This document shows, piece by piece, positions 7,591 through 17,139 of a stretch of DNA of 64,000 nt (within the stretch, counting starts at the first letter, position 1; every line of letters starts with the position of its first letter). The notes beneath the pieces were generated by a model, which was given only the letters and a program-made list of their open reading frames with translations, was not told the DNA's origin and made no database searches. This DNA is from Brucella pituitosa. Its GTDB lineage: Bacteria; Pseudomonadota; Alphaproteobacteria; Rhizobiales; Rhizobiaceae. The translations under genes and the position numbers were made by a program. The stretch is taken from the NCBI RefSeq assembly GCF_003049685.1, contig NZ_PYSY02000001.1, forward strand, positions 558,001 through 622,000, in the 5' to 3' direction.

Positions 7591-8832
7591 ATGAAGAAGA
7601 ACGTTCTCATTATCGGCGCCGGGGGCGTGGCACAGGTTGTTGCACATAAATGTGCGCAAAACTCTGACATATTGGGCGATATCCATATTGCGTCCCGCAC
7701 GGTTGAGAAATGCCGCAAGATTATCGATAGCGTGCATGAAAAGAAGAGCCTCAAGACCGAGGTGAAACTGGAAGCGCATGCGCTGGATGCTCTGGATATT
7801 GAAGCCACCAAGGCTCTGATCCAGAAAATCGGCGTTCAGATCGTCATCAATGTCGGATCTTCCTTCCTCAATATGTCGGTTCTTCGCGCCTGTATCGATA
7901 CGGGCGTGGCTTACATGGACACCGCGATCCATGAAGATCCGAAGAAGATTTGCGAAACCCCACCGTGGTATGGCAACTACGAATGGAAGAACTTGCAGGA
8001 ATGCGAAGAGAAGGGCATCACCGCCATTCTCGGCATCGGCTTTGATCCGGGCGTGGTCAATGCTTATGCGCGTCTGGCTGCCGACGACTATCTCGATGAA
8101 GTTAAATCCATCGACATCGTTGACATCAATGCCGGTTCGCATGGCCGTTGGTTCTCGACCAATTTCGATCCGGAAATCAATTTCCGCGAATTCACCGGCA
8201 CGGTCTATTCCTGGCAGGGTGGTGAATGGCAGTCGAACAAGATGTTCGAAGTTGGACACACCTTTGATCTGCCTGTCGTTGGCCCAAGCAAGGCTTATAT
8301 GACCGGCCATGATGAAGTGCATTCGCTCTCAAAGAACTATCCGAACGCAGATGTGCGTTTCTGGATGGGCTTTGGCGATCACTATATCAATGTCTTTACC
8401 GTGCTGAACAATCTCGGCCTTCTCTCCGAACAGCCGGTGAAAACTGCTGAAGGTCTGGAAGTTATCCCGCTCAAGGTGGTTAAGGCTGTTCTGCCTGATC
8501 CTTCGTCGCTGGCACCGGATTACACCGGCAAGACCTGCATTGGTGATTTCGTTAAGGGCACCAAGGACGGCAAAGAAAAGGAAGTCTTCATCTACAACGT
8601 TGCCGACCACAAGGACGCTTATAATGAAGTGGGTTCGCAGGGCATTTCCTACACCGCTGGCGTTCCGCCGGTCGCAGCTGCAATCCTGATCGCTTCGGGC
8701 GAATGGGATGTGAAGAAGATGGTCAACGTGGAAGAGCTGAACCCGAAGCCTTTCCTCCACATCCTGAACCAGATAGGCCTGCCATCGCGCATCAAGGACG
8801 AAGACGGCGACCGTGCATTGGATTTCGCGTAA
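7591..8832 (+). CDS. Carboxy(nor)spermidine dehydrogenase (saccharopine dehydrogenase family)
   Basis: NADPH-dependent enzyme that condenses aspartate semialdehyde with putrescine or diaminopropane to give carboxy(nor)spermidine, the substrate of the preceding decarboxylase. The 413-residue protein opens with the Rossmann motif VLIIGAGGVAQVV and carries GIGFDPGVVNAYARL and WQSNKMFEVGHTFDLPVVG of the LYS1-like family. I chose the ATG at 7591, where the Rossmann strand follows at once, over one 13 codons upstream. AGGAAG at 7572-7577 is the likely ribosome-binding site. It ends at a strong terminator. Confidence 0.93.
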   Translation: MKKNVLIIGAGGVAQVVAHKCAQNSDILGDIHIASRTVEKCRKIIDSVHEKKSLKTEVKLEAHALDALDIEATKALIQKIGVQIVINVGSSFLNMSVLRACIDTGVAYMDTAIHEDPKKICETPPWYGNYEWKNLQECEEKGITAILGIGFDPGVVNAYARLAADDYLDEVKSIDIVDINAGSHGRWFSTNFDPEINFREFTGTVYSWQGGEWQSNKMFEVGHTFDLPVVGPSKAYMTGHDEVHSLSKNYPNADVRFWMGFGDHYINVFTVLNNLGLLSEQPVKTAEGLEVIPLKVVKAVLPDPSSLAPDYTGKTCIGDFVKGTKDGKEKEVFIYNVADHKDAYNEVGSQGISYTAGVPPVAAAILIASGEWDVKKMVNVEELNPKPFLHILNQIGLPSRIKDEDGDRALDFA

Positions 8833-8850
8833 GCGTCATTTGAATGAGTA

Positions 8851-8892
8851 AAGAAAACCCCGCCCAATGCTATGCTTTGGCGGGGTTTTTTA
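8851..8892. terminator. Bidirectional intrinsic terminator
   Basis: An 11-bp stem (aaaaccccgcc 8854-8864 with ggcggggtttt 8879-8889) has a T-run on the right and an A-run on the left. It can therefore end both the polyamine operon (plus) and the convergent proline racemase gene (minus, stop at 8911). Confidence 0.88.
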
Positions 8893-8910
8893 TTGGCGCT
8901 TTGCTCTGGC

Positions 8911-9942
8911 TTACTCAGGCATATTTGGCCAAGTGTCCGACAGACGATACCCACTCGGAAACGGATCGCTCGGATCAAGCATGAGCTGTGAGGTTCCTGT
9001 CACCCATGCGCGGCCGGAAATGATCGGGCTGATGGCCGGTTTACCACCAAGCTCCAGAGCCTTGTCCAATCGGCAGTGAAATTCCGTGCCCAGCACGGAC
9101 TTTCCGATAAATTTCTCGCCGACTTTCATCTGGCCTTTTGCATGAAGCACGGCCATGCGCGCCGAGCAGCCGGTACCGGTTGGCGAACGATCCAGTTTCG
9201 CCGGTCGAATGGCAACTGTATTTATACCGGTCAGTACATCGCCATCGCGCGTCACCGGCTCGGTGATCTGGCAGAAGGAAATGTGGTTCCAGTCTTTTTC
9301 AGGATGGCGGAAGCCAAGCTGTTCATTGGCAGCTTTCGTGATCTTAACGCCAATCTCAGCCAGTTCCCGTGCCTGACCCGGCTCGATTTTCATTCCAATA
9401 GAAGCTGCATCAACAATAACGAAGCTGTCGCCGCCATAGGCTGTGTCAACGGTGATCGTGCCGAGGCCTTCAACTTCCAGCGATGCATCCAGACGGTCCG
9501 CGAAAGACGGTACGTTGCGCACACTGATGCGCTCAGCCTTGCAGTTACGGCATTCAGCCTCCACCTCGATGAGCCCGCCCGGCGCTTCCAGCACCATGCG
9601 CGTGACTGGTTCTTGCATGGGGATAATGCCGCTATCCAGAAGAACCGTGGAGACACAGATCGAATTGGAGCCGGACATGGGCGGGGTGTCGGCGGGTTCC
9701 ATGATGATGAAACCCATCTGCGCGCGCGGATCTTTCGGAGGCACCAGCAGATTGATGTGGCGGAACACGCCGCCGCGCGGCTCGTTCAGCACGAAATTAC
9801 GCAAGGCCTCGTCACTGGCGATGAAGCGTGACTGCTCCCACACCGTATTGCCAGGAGGAGGGGCCACGCCACCTACGATGACATCACCGACTTCGCCTTC
9901 TGCGTGACAGCCGACAATATGGATGACTTTGGTGCTGCGCAT
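8911..9942 (-). CDS. Proline racemase family enzyme (hydroxyproline epimerase or 3-hydroxyproline dehydratase)
   Basis: A 343-residue cytosolic enzyme of the proline racemase superfamily. The two catalytic positions are Ser90 in [11 protein letters not shown] and Cys259 in [11 protein letters not shown]. Racemases and 4-hydroxyproline epimerases such as Brucella PrpA usually have Cys at both. Ser/Cys members include epimerases and trans-3-hydroxy-L-proline dehydratases, so a strict proline racemase function should not be assumed. [15 protein letters not shown] and [11 protein letters not shown] are family signatures. It stands alone, with no dehydrogenase or transporter of hydroxyproline catabolism beside it, and shares a bidirectional terminator with the polyamine operon. 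Confidence 0.88.
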   Translation of the reverse strand: MRSTKVIHIVGCHAEGEVGDVIVGGVAPPPGNTVWEQSRFIASDEALRNFVLNEPRGGVFRHINLLVPPKDPRAQMGFIIMEPADTPPMSGSNSICVSTVLLDSGIIPMQEPVTRMVLEAPGGLIEVEAECRNCKAERISVRNVPSFADRLDASLEVEGLGTITVDTAYGGDSFVIVDAASIGMKIEPGQARELAEIGVKITKAANEQLGFRHPEKDWNHISFCQITEPVTRDGDVLTGINTVAIRPAKLDRSPTGTGCSARMAVLHAKGQMKVGEKFIGKSVLGTEFHCRLDKALELGGKPAISPIISGRAWVTGTSQLMLDPSDPFPSGYRLSDTWPNMPE

Positions 9943-10456
9943 GATTTCCCTCGCAAAATTGCATCCACGACATTCCTAGATAATCAGATGTAACGGTCAA
10001 CTGTTCTGCAGACCAGAAAGTGCATTTTTGCGACATGTCTGGAAATTGATTTCCATGCATGTCAGGAGATCAGAATTTACTTCCCAAGGTGTGTTGCTTC
10101 TTTAAGCAAGTCTGATATCCATTGTGCTCTAATTTTGTGCAAATCGATGCGCAGCCCGCCTGGCTCCGGATCAATTTCTGGAACATCCACAACGTTCCCA
10201 ATAGAAATTGAATAACCCGAAAAGTTGGGGCGAAGTCGCTTTTGAAGCGATGAACGCTCTTAGCCGGCATGGGGCGATCGATACTCGTATCACACGCCAT
10301 TCTCCTCAGATCGACCTGGTCTCTGAGCCTTTGATGTCTCGGCGCGTGCTTTCGTTATGGATTGTCCGATGGGTTGACGGCCACGGATGGTACGGGGTGT
10401 GCCCCGGGAGTAAGTTTGTGACCAATACATTTGATGCGGGCTTTCATGAGCCTCAC
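9943..10456. other. 514-bp divergent gap
   Basis: Lies between the proline racemase family gene (minus) and the MATE gene (plus) and must hold both promoters. The MATE frame is open upstream to 10208, but this part has no family similarity that I can see. I recognise no RNA gene or riboswitch. Confidence 0.45.
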
Positions 10457-11830
10457 ATGAGCAGCGTTCAGCGCTGGACCCGGGAAATGGGGATGGCTCT
10501 CAAATTGGGCTGGCCGCTGATTCTGACCAATCTTTCACAGGCAGCATTGACTGCGACCGATGTGATCTTCATTGGCCGTCTTGGCAAGGATACGCTGGCT
10601 TCGGCGCTCCTGACGACGAGTTTCTATCACACCCTGATGATCTTCTCGATGGGGCTGGTTTCGGCTGTGATGCCGATGATCGCCATTGCACTTGGCAGGA
10701 ACCGTCATTCGGTGCGCGATGTGCGCCGTACCGTGCGTCAGGGTATGTGGTCGGCCATTATCATCTCGATTCCGATCTGGATCGTGCTCTGGCATTGCGA
10801 GGAAATATTCCTCTTCCTTGGTCAGCAACCGGATATCGCCGCGCGCTCGACCGATTTCATGCATACGTTGCAATGGGCACTGTTGCCGTATCTGTTTTAT
10901 ATCGTGCTGCGCTCATTCTTTGCGGCGATGGAAAAGCCGATGTGGACGCTGATTGTTGCAGCCGTCGCTATCGGGTTTAACGCGCTGGCTGGCTGGACAC
11001 TGATTTTCGGCCATTTCGGTTTTCCAAGAATGGAACTCCATGGCGCGGGTATCGCCACTACCCTGTCGAGTACGATGATGTTTCTGGGCATGGCTTTCAT
11101 TACCATGCGTCACCGCCGGTTCCGTCGGTATCGGCTGTTTGGGCGGTTCTGGCGTCCGGACTGGCCGCGTTTCGTTGAGCTCTGGCGCATAGGTTTTCCT
11201 ATGGCGCTGACCTTTGTGTTTGAAACGTCGATCTTTTATGCAGCCGTTGTCATGATGGGCTATATCGGCCCCACTGCCATGGCTGCCCATGCAGTTGCTA
11301 TACAAGTCGCTTCTCTGAGCTTCATGGTGCCACTCGGTTTCGGTCAGGTTGCAACCGTGCGCGTGGGCCGTGCCTATGGCCGCGGCGACCCTCAGGCTGT
11401 CGCCTATGCAGGCTGGAGCGCCTATGCGCTCGGCGTGGGTTTCATGGCGATCATGGGCTTGTTGATGATTCTGATTCCGCGTCTGTTTATCGGTGTGTTT
11501 CTTAATCTCAAAGATCCGGAAAACTTTGCCGTTATCGAACTCGCGGTCACCTTCTTAGCACTCGCTGCACTTTTCCAGATTGTCGATGGAGCGCAGGCGG
11601 TGGCTGCAGGTATGCTGCGTGGCCTCAGAGATACGCGCGTACCCATGTATCTGGCATTAGTCGGCTATTGGGGTGTAGGGTTGCCGTTCGGTGCGCTGCT
11701 TGCATTCCAGTTTGGCTTTGGTGGTGCAGGTGTCTGGCTTGGTCTGGCGGCAGGGCTTGCGATAGTTTCTGTGCTGATGACCATGCGCTGGCGACGCTCT
11801 CTCATGCGCATCAGTGTCGTATCAAAATAA
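10457..11830 (+). CDS. MATE family multidrug/Na+(H+) antiporter, NorM-like
   Basis: Inner-membrane exporter of 457 residues with twelve hydrophobic segments in two related halves. The N-terminus RWTREMGMALKLGWPLILTNLSQAALTATDVIFIGRLG is typical of rhizobial NorM-like MATE proteins, and VRDVRRTVRQGMW is the conserved cytoplasmic loop. The frame is open 83 codons further upstream, but that part is polar and unlike the family, so the ATG at 10457 is preferred; 457 residues is the usual length. No neighbour indicates its substrate. Confidence 0.9.
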   Translation: MSSVQRWTREMGMALKLGWPLILTNLSQAALTATDVIFIGRLGKDTLASALLTTSFYHTLMIFSMGLVSAVMPMIAIALGRNRHSVRDVRRTVRQGMWSAIIISIPIWIVLWHCEEIFLFLGQQPDIAARSTDFMHTLQWALLPYLFYIVLRSFFAAMEKPMWTLIVAAVAIGFNALAGWTLIFGHFGFPRMELHGAGIATTLSSTMMFLGMAFITMRHRRFRRYRLFGRFWRPDWPRFVELWRIGFPMALTFVFETSIFYAAVVMMGYIGPTAMAAHAVAIQVASLSFMVPLGFGQVATVRVGRAYGRGDPQAVAYAGWSAYALGVGFMAIMGLLMILIPRLFIGVFLNLKDPENFAVIELAVTFLALAALFQIVDGAQAVAAGMLRGLRDTRVPMYLALVGYWGVGLPFGALLAFQFGFGGAGVWLGLAAGLAIVSVLMTMRWRRSLMRISVVSK

Positions 11831-11892
11831 TTACGAGCATTTGAGCCACAAACGCGAAACAATTTTGCATGGTATATTGCGCAAAGGCAAAT

Positions 11893-11950
11893 ATTTAGAG
11901 CGGGTCCAAGGGTTCTTTATCCACTGGAGCCGCTCTAAATTTGAAAGGTC
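11893..11950. repeat. Inverted repeat downstream of the MATE gene
   Basis: Perfect 11-bp arms atttagagcgg (11893-11903) and ccgctctaaat (11940-11950) around a 36-nt loop. The arm resembles the ttagagcgc arms of the second palindrome type seen at 44314-44356. Confidence 0.65.
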
Positions 11951-11995
11951 TTTTCAGGCTGGACAAGTGTGAAACTTTCAATCAGCGCGGATCAC

Positions 11996-12029
11996 AAAAA
12001 AATGCCGTACGGTAGAAACCATACGGCAT
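11996..12029 (-). terminator. Intrinsic terminator of the ialB-like gene
   Basis: A 12-bp stem (12002-12013 with 12018-12029, one G-U-type mismatch) is followed on the minus strand by a U-run read from the A-run at 11995-12001. It lies 56 bp after the ialB-like stop. Confidence 0.8.
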
Positions 12030-12084
12030 GATCTGCAATGCTGCGGATATCCTTATGTATCCGCTAAAATCAAATGCCCCCAAA

Positions 12085-12606
12085 TTATTTCGTGAGTGCA
12101 ATAATACGGTCGAGCGCTGCGCCGTAACCTTTCAACGAAATTTTGAAAGCCACAGCCTGACTTGGACTAAGCGCAGTCGCATTCACGTTCAAATTAGTGC
12201 CGGCCTTCAAAGCGGCCACTTGCTTGGCATCAAAACTCACTGGTGCCAGACAGCCCTGCGGCAGACAGGTTGAAAATGTCAGCTGCGGCCCGTCAGCTTC
12301 ATCGATCTTCAGTGCAACGCCTTTTACAAGATCAAGGCCAAATGGCATTAGAATGACGCCTTCAACCTTACCACCAGGTATATTGCGCAACTCGGCAGTC
12401 AGAACGCGCTGACCCGTCTGAGTGCTGCTTTGATCCTGCCGTATAGCGCAGACAGTTGTTTCTTTTTCGGACTGACAGGAAACAGTCCAGTCCTGATATG
12501 TTTCCTGGAGGGTGCTTGCGCCGCCTGGGAGAGGGGCGGCAAACGCCGGAATACTCGAAACCACAGCAAAGCCAATTGCAAGGCCGATCAGGCTATAAGT
12601 TTTCAT
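12085..12606 (-). CDS. IalB-like invasion-associated periplasmic protein
   Basis: Secreted protein of the invasion-associated locus B family, common in Brucella, Bartonella and other Rhizobiales, of unclear biochemical role. From the ATG at 12606 the 173-residue product has a signal peptide ([20 protein letters not shown], then AFA cleavage). The mature part has the family's [33 protein letters not shown] and [13 protein letters not shown], four cysteines likely to form disulfides. An earlier in-frame ATG at 12681 would add 25 residues that fit no signal sequence. The gene is single, with its own terminator. Confidence 0.9.
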   Translation of the reverse strand: MKTYSLIGLAIGFAVVSSIPAFAAPLPGGASTLQETYQDWTVSCQSEKETTVCAIRQDQSSTQTGQRVLTAELRNIPGGKVEGVILMPFGLDLVKGVALKIDEADGPQLTFSTCLPQGCLAPVSFDAKQVAALKAGTNLNVNATALSPSQAVAFKISLKGYGAALDRIIALTK

Positions 12607-13140
12607 TAATACATTCTCTTCTGAGTGGCAATGAGAGAAGGTCGTTAAACAACTTACCGACCATGATATATTAATAATCACAAAGTCAAATTAAATGCAA
12701 TAGATAATATATTGCGTGAAGTCGGCAATGTAATTGATTTCTAAAATATAGATTATAAAATATTGAATATTCTACTTTGTAAGTTTGTCGTAGTTCTGCA
12801 ATCAAGGGCAGGCCGGGGCTTATCGTAAAGGTTGGTCTTCTCGGATAAGAGAACTGCCTTCGCAAGGTTCAGGCCTTTAAAGCGGTCAGGCATGAATTAG
12901 AAAATTGGTATTCGTAAGATAATAACCAATTAATTGGTAAAGGAATATAGTTTAATATAAATAGCCTATACTTTAAGTAAATATTAGTTGGGTAAATATA
13001 ATATACTGTTAAATAGTGCTGGATTTGCCACATGGTTATTTATTATTTCCATGATTGATAAGTTGTAATTGAGATCTGTATTGGATTCATTCTATCAGTC
13101 GATAGTGTTAATTATTCATATTTGCTGGAGGCATATCAAA
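12607..13140. promoter_or_regulatory. 534-bp AT-rich porin regulatory region
   Basis: Between the divergent ialB-like and porin genes. It is much richer in A+T than the surrounding genes and no coding frame is credible. Its length suggests a complex porin promoter with a long leader. A GGAGG ribosome-binding site at 13126-13130 precedes the porin ATG. Confidence 0.6.
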
Positions 13141-14295
13141 ATGACTATTAAGGGTTTTCTTCTGGGTTCGGCAGCAGTCATCGCTGCGGGAAATGGTGCG
13201 GCTCAAGCTGCCGACGCAATCGTTGCACCAGAACCAGAGGCCGCTGAATACGTACGCGTTTGCGATGCATATGGTGCAGGCTATTTCTACATTCCCGGCA
13301 CCGAGACATGCCTGCGCGTCTCCGGCTATGTTCGTTACGATCTGACTGGTGGCAACGATGTATATGGCCGTGGATTTACTGATCGCGACGGCGCTGCCCT
13401 TGCGAGTGACGGATACAAGCGTAAGACCTGGGACAACAAGGCTCGCTTCACACTCCGCTTCAGCACGGCTTCGGAAACTGAACTTGGCACCCTCAAGACC
13501 TTTGCTGAAACCCGTTATGACTGGGGCAACGGCGTAGAAGGCGCATCCGGCTCACTGCGTTACGGCTATATCCAGCTCGGTGGTCTTCGCGTTGGTCTTG
13601 ACGAGTCGGCTTTCGTTACCTTCCCTGGTTACCTTGGCGACGTCATCAACGATGACGTGATCCTTGCAGGTGGTTATCGCACCGGCCTTATCAGCTATAC
13701 CTTCAATGGTGACAATGGCCTGTCGGCAATTCTGTCGCTTGAACAGGGCAACAACGCCGATACTGATAGCAAGTACGGCTACGACGGCGTCATCAAGGAT
13801 TACGCCCCGCATGTCGTTGGTGGTGTGAAATATGAACAGGGCTGGGGCAAGATTGTAGCCGTTGCAGCTTATGACGCTCGTAACGAAGAATGGGCAGGCA
13901 AGCTGCGTGGCGACGTAAACCTCACGGATCGCTTCTCGCTCTGGGTTATGGGCGGTTACAAGTCGAATAAGGACAAGTATTTCGACGTGAAGGATGACTC
14001 CGGCAACGTTGTCGGTCAGGTCCGGGCGATCAGCAGCTTCTACGGCACATGGGGTGGCGATTGGGCTGTCTGGGGTGGCGCTGCATTCAAGGCAACCGAA
14101 CAGGCGACTTTCAATGTGCAGGCTGCATATGACGGCAGCAGCACCTTTGCTGCAACCGCTAACGTTGCCTATGAAATGGTGCCTGGCTTTACTGTTACTC
14201 CAGAAGTTTCCTACACCAAGTGGCAGGACGACAAGTCCTACCTCAAGGGCAAGGACGCATGGCAGGGCATGGTTCGCTTCCAGCGTTCGTTCTAA
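13141..14295 (+). CDS. Outer-membrane porin, Omp2b/Porin_2 family
   Basis: Trimeric beta-barrel porin of the outer membrane for diffusion of small hydrophilic solutes. The 384-residue precursor starts at ATG 13141 after GGAGG, with a signal peptide ending in AQAADA. The mature N-terminus [33 protein letters not shown] carries the two conserved cysteines of Brucellaceae porins. Alternating amphipathic strands follow, and the protein ends MVRFQRSF with the C-terminal Phe needed for assembly by the BAM complex. It stands alone between a long AT-rich leader and a distant terminator. Confidence 0.95.
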   Translation: MTIKGFLLGSAAVIAAGNGAAQAADAIVAPEPEAAEYVRVCDAYGAGYFYIPGTETCLRVSGYVRYDLTGGNDVYGRGFTDRDGAALASDGYKRKTWDNKARFTLRFSTASETELGTLKTFAETRYDWGNGVEGASGSLRYGYIQLGGLRVGLDESAFVTFPGYLGDVINDDVILAGGYRTGLISYTFNGDNGLSAILSLEQGNNADTDSKYGYDGVIKDYAPHVVGGVKYEQGWGKIVAVAAYDARNEEWAGKLRGDVNLTDRFSLWVMGGYKSNKDKYFDVKDDSGNVVGQVRAISSFYGTWGGDWAVWGGAAFKATEQATFNVQAAYDGSSTFAATANVAYEMVPGFTVTPEVSYTKWQDDKSYLKGKDAWQGMVRFQRSF

Positions 14296-14322
14296 TAAGT
14301 GCGCTGGCTAATAAGTGCGCTG
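14293..14322 (+). repeat. 16-bp tandem duplication at the porin stop
   Basis: The sequence taataagtgcgctg occurs twice in direct repeat (14293-14306 and 14309-14322). The first copy contains the stop codon, so a small tandem duplication has occurred at the 3' end without changing the protein. Confidence 0.8.
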
Positions 14323-14518
14323 ACCGTTACATTACGTGGCGGCCAGTACACGAAGTTTGATAATCCTAATTTCCCCATTTACTAATATTAATGCAAATAT
14401 TCTCAATATATATTGGTATTATATGCAATTAGAAAACTAGATATACAGAGATACCATTCGACAAAGTAGAAGGACTGCTTTGTTATTTTAATCTGATCTC
14501 CAGTCAGAAGAATGGTGG

Positions 14519-14543
14519 CGGCGGGCTTCGGCCCGCCGTTTTT
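14519..14543 (+). terminator. Intrinsic terminator, porin transcript
   Basis: An 8-bp GC stem cggcgggc/gcccgccg with a TTCG tetraloop (14527-14530) is followed by a T-run. It lies 224 bp after the porin stop, which would leave a long 3' untranslated region. Confidence 0.85.
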
Positions 14544-14625
14544 ATTTGGGAAAGCAATCAGAGCTATGCTCTAAAGAAAAGGCCGGAGCAAATCCGGCCG
14601 TTGTCAGGAGAGTGATGCGTGGCGT

Positions 14626-15447
14626 CTATCGCGACAATTTCATGTGTCGGTTTACGTCCTTGTAAAGCAGATAGCGGAATTTGCCCGGACCACCGGCATA
14701 GCAAGCCTGCGGGCAGAAAGCGCGCAGCCACATGAAGTCCCCGGCTTCCACTTCCACCCAATCCTGATTGAGCCGGTAGACGGCCTTGCCTTCGAGCACA
14801 TAAAGCCCGTGTTCCATCACATGGGTTTCAGCAAATGGAATGACGCCGCCCGGCTCGAACGTAACGACCGTTACATGCATGTCGTGGCGCAGATCGTTTG
14901 GATCGACAAAGCGCGTCGTCGCCCATGCGCCATTGGTGTCTGGCATTGGCGTCGGTGCGATGTTCTTTTCATTGAGGAAAAGCGGCTCCGGCACATCAAG
15001 GCCATCGACATATTCATAAGCCTTGCGCACCCAATGGAAGCGCGCGACAGCGCCCGAATTGTTGCGAAGCGTCCAACCGCTTTTGGGCGGCAGATAGGCA
15101 TAACCGCCTTCGGTCAGCACATGATTCTTACCTGCAAGCGTGACGGTGATTTCGCCTTCAACGACAAACAGCACACCCTGCGCACCGTCATCGAGTTCCG
15201 CGCGATCGCTGCCGCCGCCGGGCTGCACTTCCATAATATATTGCGAGAAAGTCTCGGCAAAACCTGATAGCGGGCGGGCGATGATCCACAGCCGCGTCTT
15301 GTCCCAGAAGGGAAGAAAGCTCGTGACGATATCGCTGAATGTGCCTTTCGGAATAACCGCATAGGCTTCGGTGAACATGGCGCGATCGGTCAGGAGTTGC
15401 GTCTGGGGCGGCAGGCCGCCGGTCGGTGCATAATAATTACGGCTCAT
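14626..15447 (-). CDS. allE: (S)-ureidoglycine aminohydrolase
   Basis: Bicupin Mn-dependent enzyme that removes ammonia from (S)-ureidoglycine to give (S)-ureidoglycolate late in purine degradation. The 273-residue product has two cupin halves: VLFVVEGEITVTLAGKNHVL with GGYAYLPPKSGW, then ETHVMEHGLYVLEGKAVYRL with EVEAGDFMWLRAFCPQACYAGGPG near the C-terminus. ETHVMEHGLYVLEGK carries metal ligands. It lies 9 bp downstream of the allantoinase fusion gene and forms an operon with it. Allantoate amidohydrolase, which makes its substrate, is not in the window. Confidence 0.93.
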   Translation of the reverse strand: MSRNYYAPTGGLPPQTQLLTDRAMFTEAYAVIPKGTFSDIVTSFLPFWDKTRLWIIARPLSGFAETFSQYIMEVQPGGGSDRAELDDGAQGVLFVVEGEITVTLAGKNHVLTEGGYAYLPPKSGWTLRNNSGAVARFHWVRKAYEYVDGLDVPEPLFLNEKNIAPTPMPDTNGAWATTRFVDPNDLRHDMHVTVVTFEPGGVIPFAETHVMEHGLYVLEGKAVYRLNQDWVEVEAGDFMWLRAFCPQACYAGGPGKFRYLLYKDVNRHMKLSR

Positions 15448-15456
15448 TGTCTTATC

Positions 15457-16884
15457 CTAGTAAAGTGTCTCAGGGAGAATATCTTTGAGCCGCAGCAGCG
15501 CGATGCGCTCAACCTGTTCGGACGCCGTTTCCAGCTCGGCAGCTTTCGTGTTCTCGATGCGCCGCTTGAAAGCGTCGAGAATTTCTCTTTTGTTGCGGCC
15601 CTTGACCGCGATGATGAAAGGAAAGCCGAATTTCTGCGTGTAAGCGTCGTTGAGTTCGGTGAACGTTTTGCGCTCATCGTCCGTCAACGCATCAAGACCG
15701 GCGGATGCCTGCTCGGAGGTGGATTCAGGCGTCAGGCGTTTGGCCGCTGCGAGTTTACCGGCAAGATCAGGATGCGCGCACAGCACGCCGAGTTTTTCAT
15801 CGTCTGATGCCGCACGGAAAGCGCGGACCAGAACCGTGTGAAGACCGGATGCAGAATCGGCGAGTTCCGTCAGGCCGGTGTCATAGGCGCGTTCGGCAAT
15901 CCATGGCGAGTGTTCGAAAATGCCGCCATATCGCGCAACAAAATCCGTCTTGCTGGACTTGGATGGCACCACATCGACTTGTTTCGGCTTGTGGTGCTCG
16001 TGCCAGTGGCGGGCAATATCGATGCGCTTCGCAACCCACACCTTGTCATGGCTCTGCACATAATCGAGGAAGCGCTCAAGCGCTGCCACACGACCCGGAC
16101 GCCCGACGAGACGGCAATGAAGACCAATCGACATCATCTTTGGCGCACCTTCCGCACCCTCGCGATAAAGCACATCGAACGTGTCTTTAAGATAGGTGTA
16201 GAATTGATCGCCGGAGTTAAAACCCTGTGGGGTCGCAAAGCGCATATCATTGGTGTCGAGCGTATAAGGCACGATCAGATGTGGACCCTTCGGCCCCTTC
16301 ACCCAATAAGGCAACTCATCCGCATAGGAATCGGCCGAATAGAGGAAGCCACCTTCCTCCATCACCAGCTTCAGCGTGTTATCCGAAGGCTTGCCCTGAT
16401 AAATACCCAGAGGGCGCGAGCCGGTGATTTCCGTATGCAGGCGCACCGCTTCGCGAATATGTTCGCGTTCCACGTCTTCGGGAACGTCCTTATATTCCCA
16501 CCAGCGCAGGCCGTGACTGGCGATTTCCCAGTCCGCTTCTTTCATGGCACTGATGGCTTCGGGGTTGCGGTCCATGGCAAGGGTCACGCCATAGACCGTC
16601 ACCGGCATGTTGCGTCGCGTGAAAGCGCGCCACAAACGCCAGAAGCCGGAGCGGGCACCATATTCGTAGATGGATTCCATATTGAGGTTGCGCTGACCAT
16701 TCCACGCTTGTGCGCCCACGATCTCGGAAAGCAGGTTTTCGGATGCAGGGTCACCATCGAGAATGCAGCTTTCGCCACCTTCTTCGTAGTTTACGACGAA
16801 TTGCACGGCGATATTGGCCCCGCCCGGCCAGCGTGGGTCTGGTGTGTTGCGGCCATAGCCAACCAGATTGCGCGGATAACTCAT
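15457..16884 (-). CDS. Allantoinase (PuuE type) fused to OHCU decarboxylase (UraD)
   Basis: Bifunctional cytosolic purine-degradation enzyme. Residues about 1-310 form a NodB-like polysaccharide-deacetylase domain of the metal-independent PuuE allantoinase type (WPGGANIAVQFVVNYEEGGE, DWEIASHGLRWWEY, GLHCRLVGRPGR). Residues about 320-475 form the OHCU decarboxylase domain (YGGIFEHSPWIAERAY, the AHPDLAGKLA region with the catalytic His, and KFGFPFIIAVKGRNK). The fusion therefore carries OHCU to allantoin and allantoin to allantoate on one chain. The ATG at 16884 is preceded by GAGGGAAG; a frame ATG at 16899 overlaps this site and is less likely. Divergent from uraH. Confidence 0.93.
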   Translation of the reverse strand: MSYPRNLVGYGRNTPDPRWPGGANIAVQFVVNYEEGGESCILDGDPASENLLSEIVGAQAWNGQRNLNMESIYEYGARSGFWRLWRAFTRRNMPVTVYGVTLAMDRNPEAISAMKEADWEIASHGLRWWEYKDVPEDVEREHIREAVRLHTEITGSRPLGIYQGKPSDNTLKLVMEEGGFLYSADSYADELPYWVKGPKGPHLIVPYTLDTNDMRFATPQGFNSGDQFYTYLKDTFDVLYREGAEGAPKMMSIGLHCRLVGRPGRVAALERFLDYVQSHDKVWVAKRIDIARHWHEHHKPKQVDVVPSKSSKTDFVARYGGIFEHSPWIAERAYDTGLTELADSASGLHTVLVRAFRAASDDEKLGVLCAHPDLAGKLAAAKRLTPESTSEQASAGLDALTDDERKTFTELNDAYTQKFGFPFIIAVKGRNKREILDAFKRRIENTKAAELETASEQVERIALLRLKDILPETLY

Positions 16885-16950
16885 ATGGTCTTCCCTCAAT
16901 TATTCATGGTTTTTCTTATGATAATAAAGAATTACGCGGACCATTCCCCC

Positions 16951-16962
16951 TCAAAATTTTGA
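16951..16962. promoter_or_regulatory. 12-bp palindrome in the allantoinase/uraH divergent promoter region
   Basis: Perfect palindrome TCAAAATTTTGA within the 255-bp region between divergent purine genes. It is a candidate operator for a purine-responsive regulator, such as the LysR protein in this cluster. No second copy was noticed and regulation is inferred from position only. Confidence 0.3.
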
Positions 16963-17139
16963 AAGACATCCAACGATTATCATCTTTCCCAGGACAGAAC
17001 TTCGGTAAATAATCAAAATCGGGAACAAGTGTGGTTCGCAGATCGTTCAGATTTGCGTGAAATAAATCACACAAAAACAATTGCTTGCAATGGTCCTAAC
17101 GGTAGGGTCGGAAGAATCGTGCAGGCAGCAGGAGTATAA

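Noticed and set aside
7324..8322. Minus-strand frame of 332 codons
   Set aside because: Antisense to the polyamine decarboxylase and dehydrogenase genes; composition reflects codon bias of the sense strand.
10360..10440. Possible guanidine riboswitch (mini-ykkC) ahead of the MATE gene
   Set aside because: Only loosely similar hairpins are visible; the paired ACGR loops required are not present.
10208..10456. N-terminal extension of the MATE gene
   Set aside because: The 83 extra codons are polar and unlike any MATE family N-terminus; the conserved start is at 10457.
15838..16962. Plus-strand frame of 374 codons
   Set aside because: Antisense to the allantoinase fusion gene, which is well supported.
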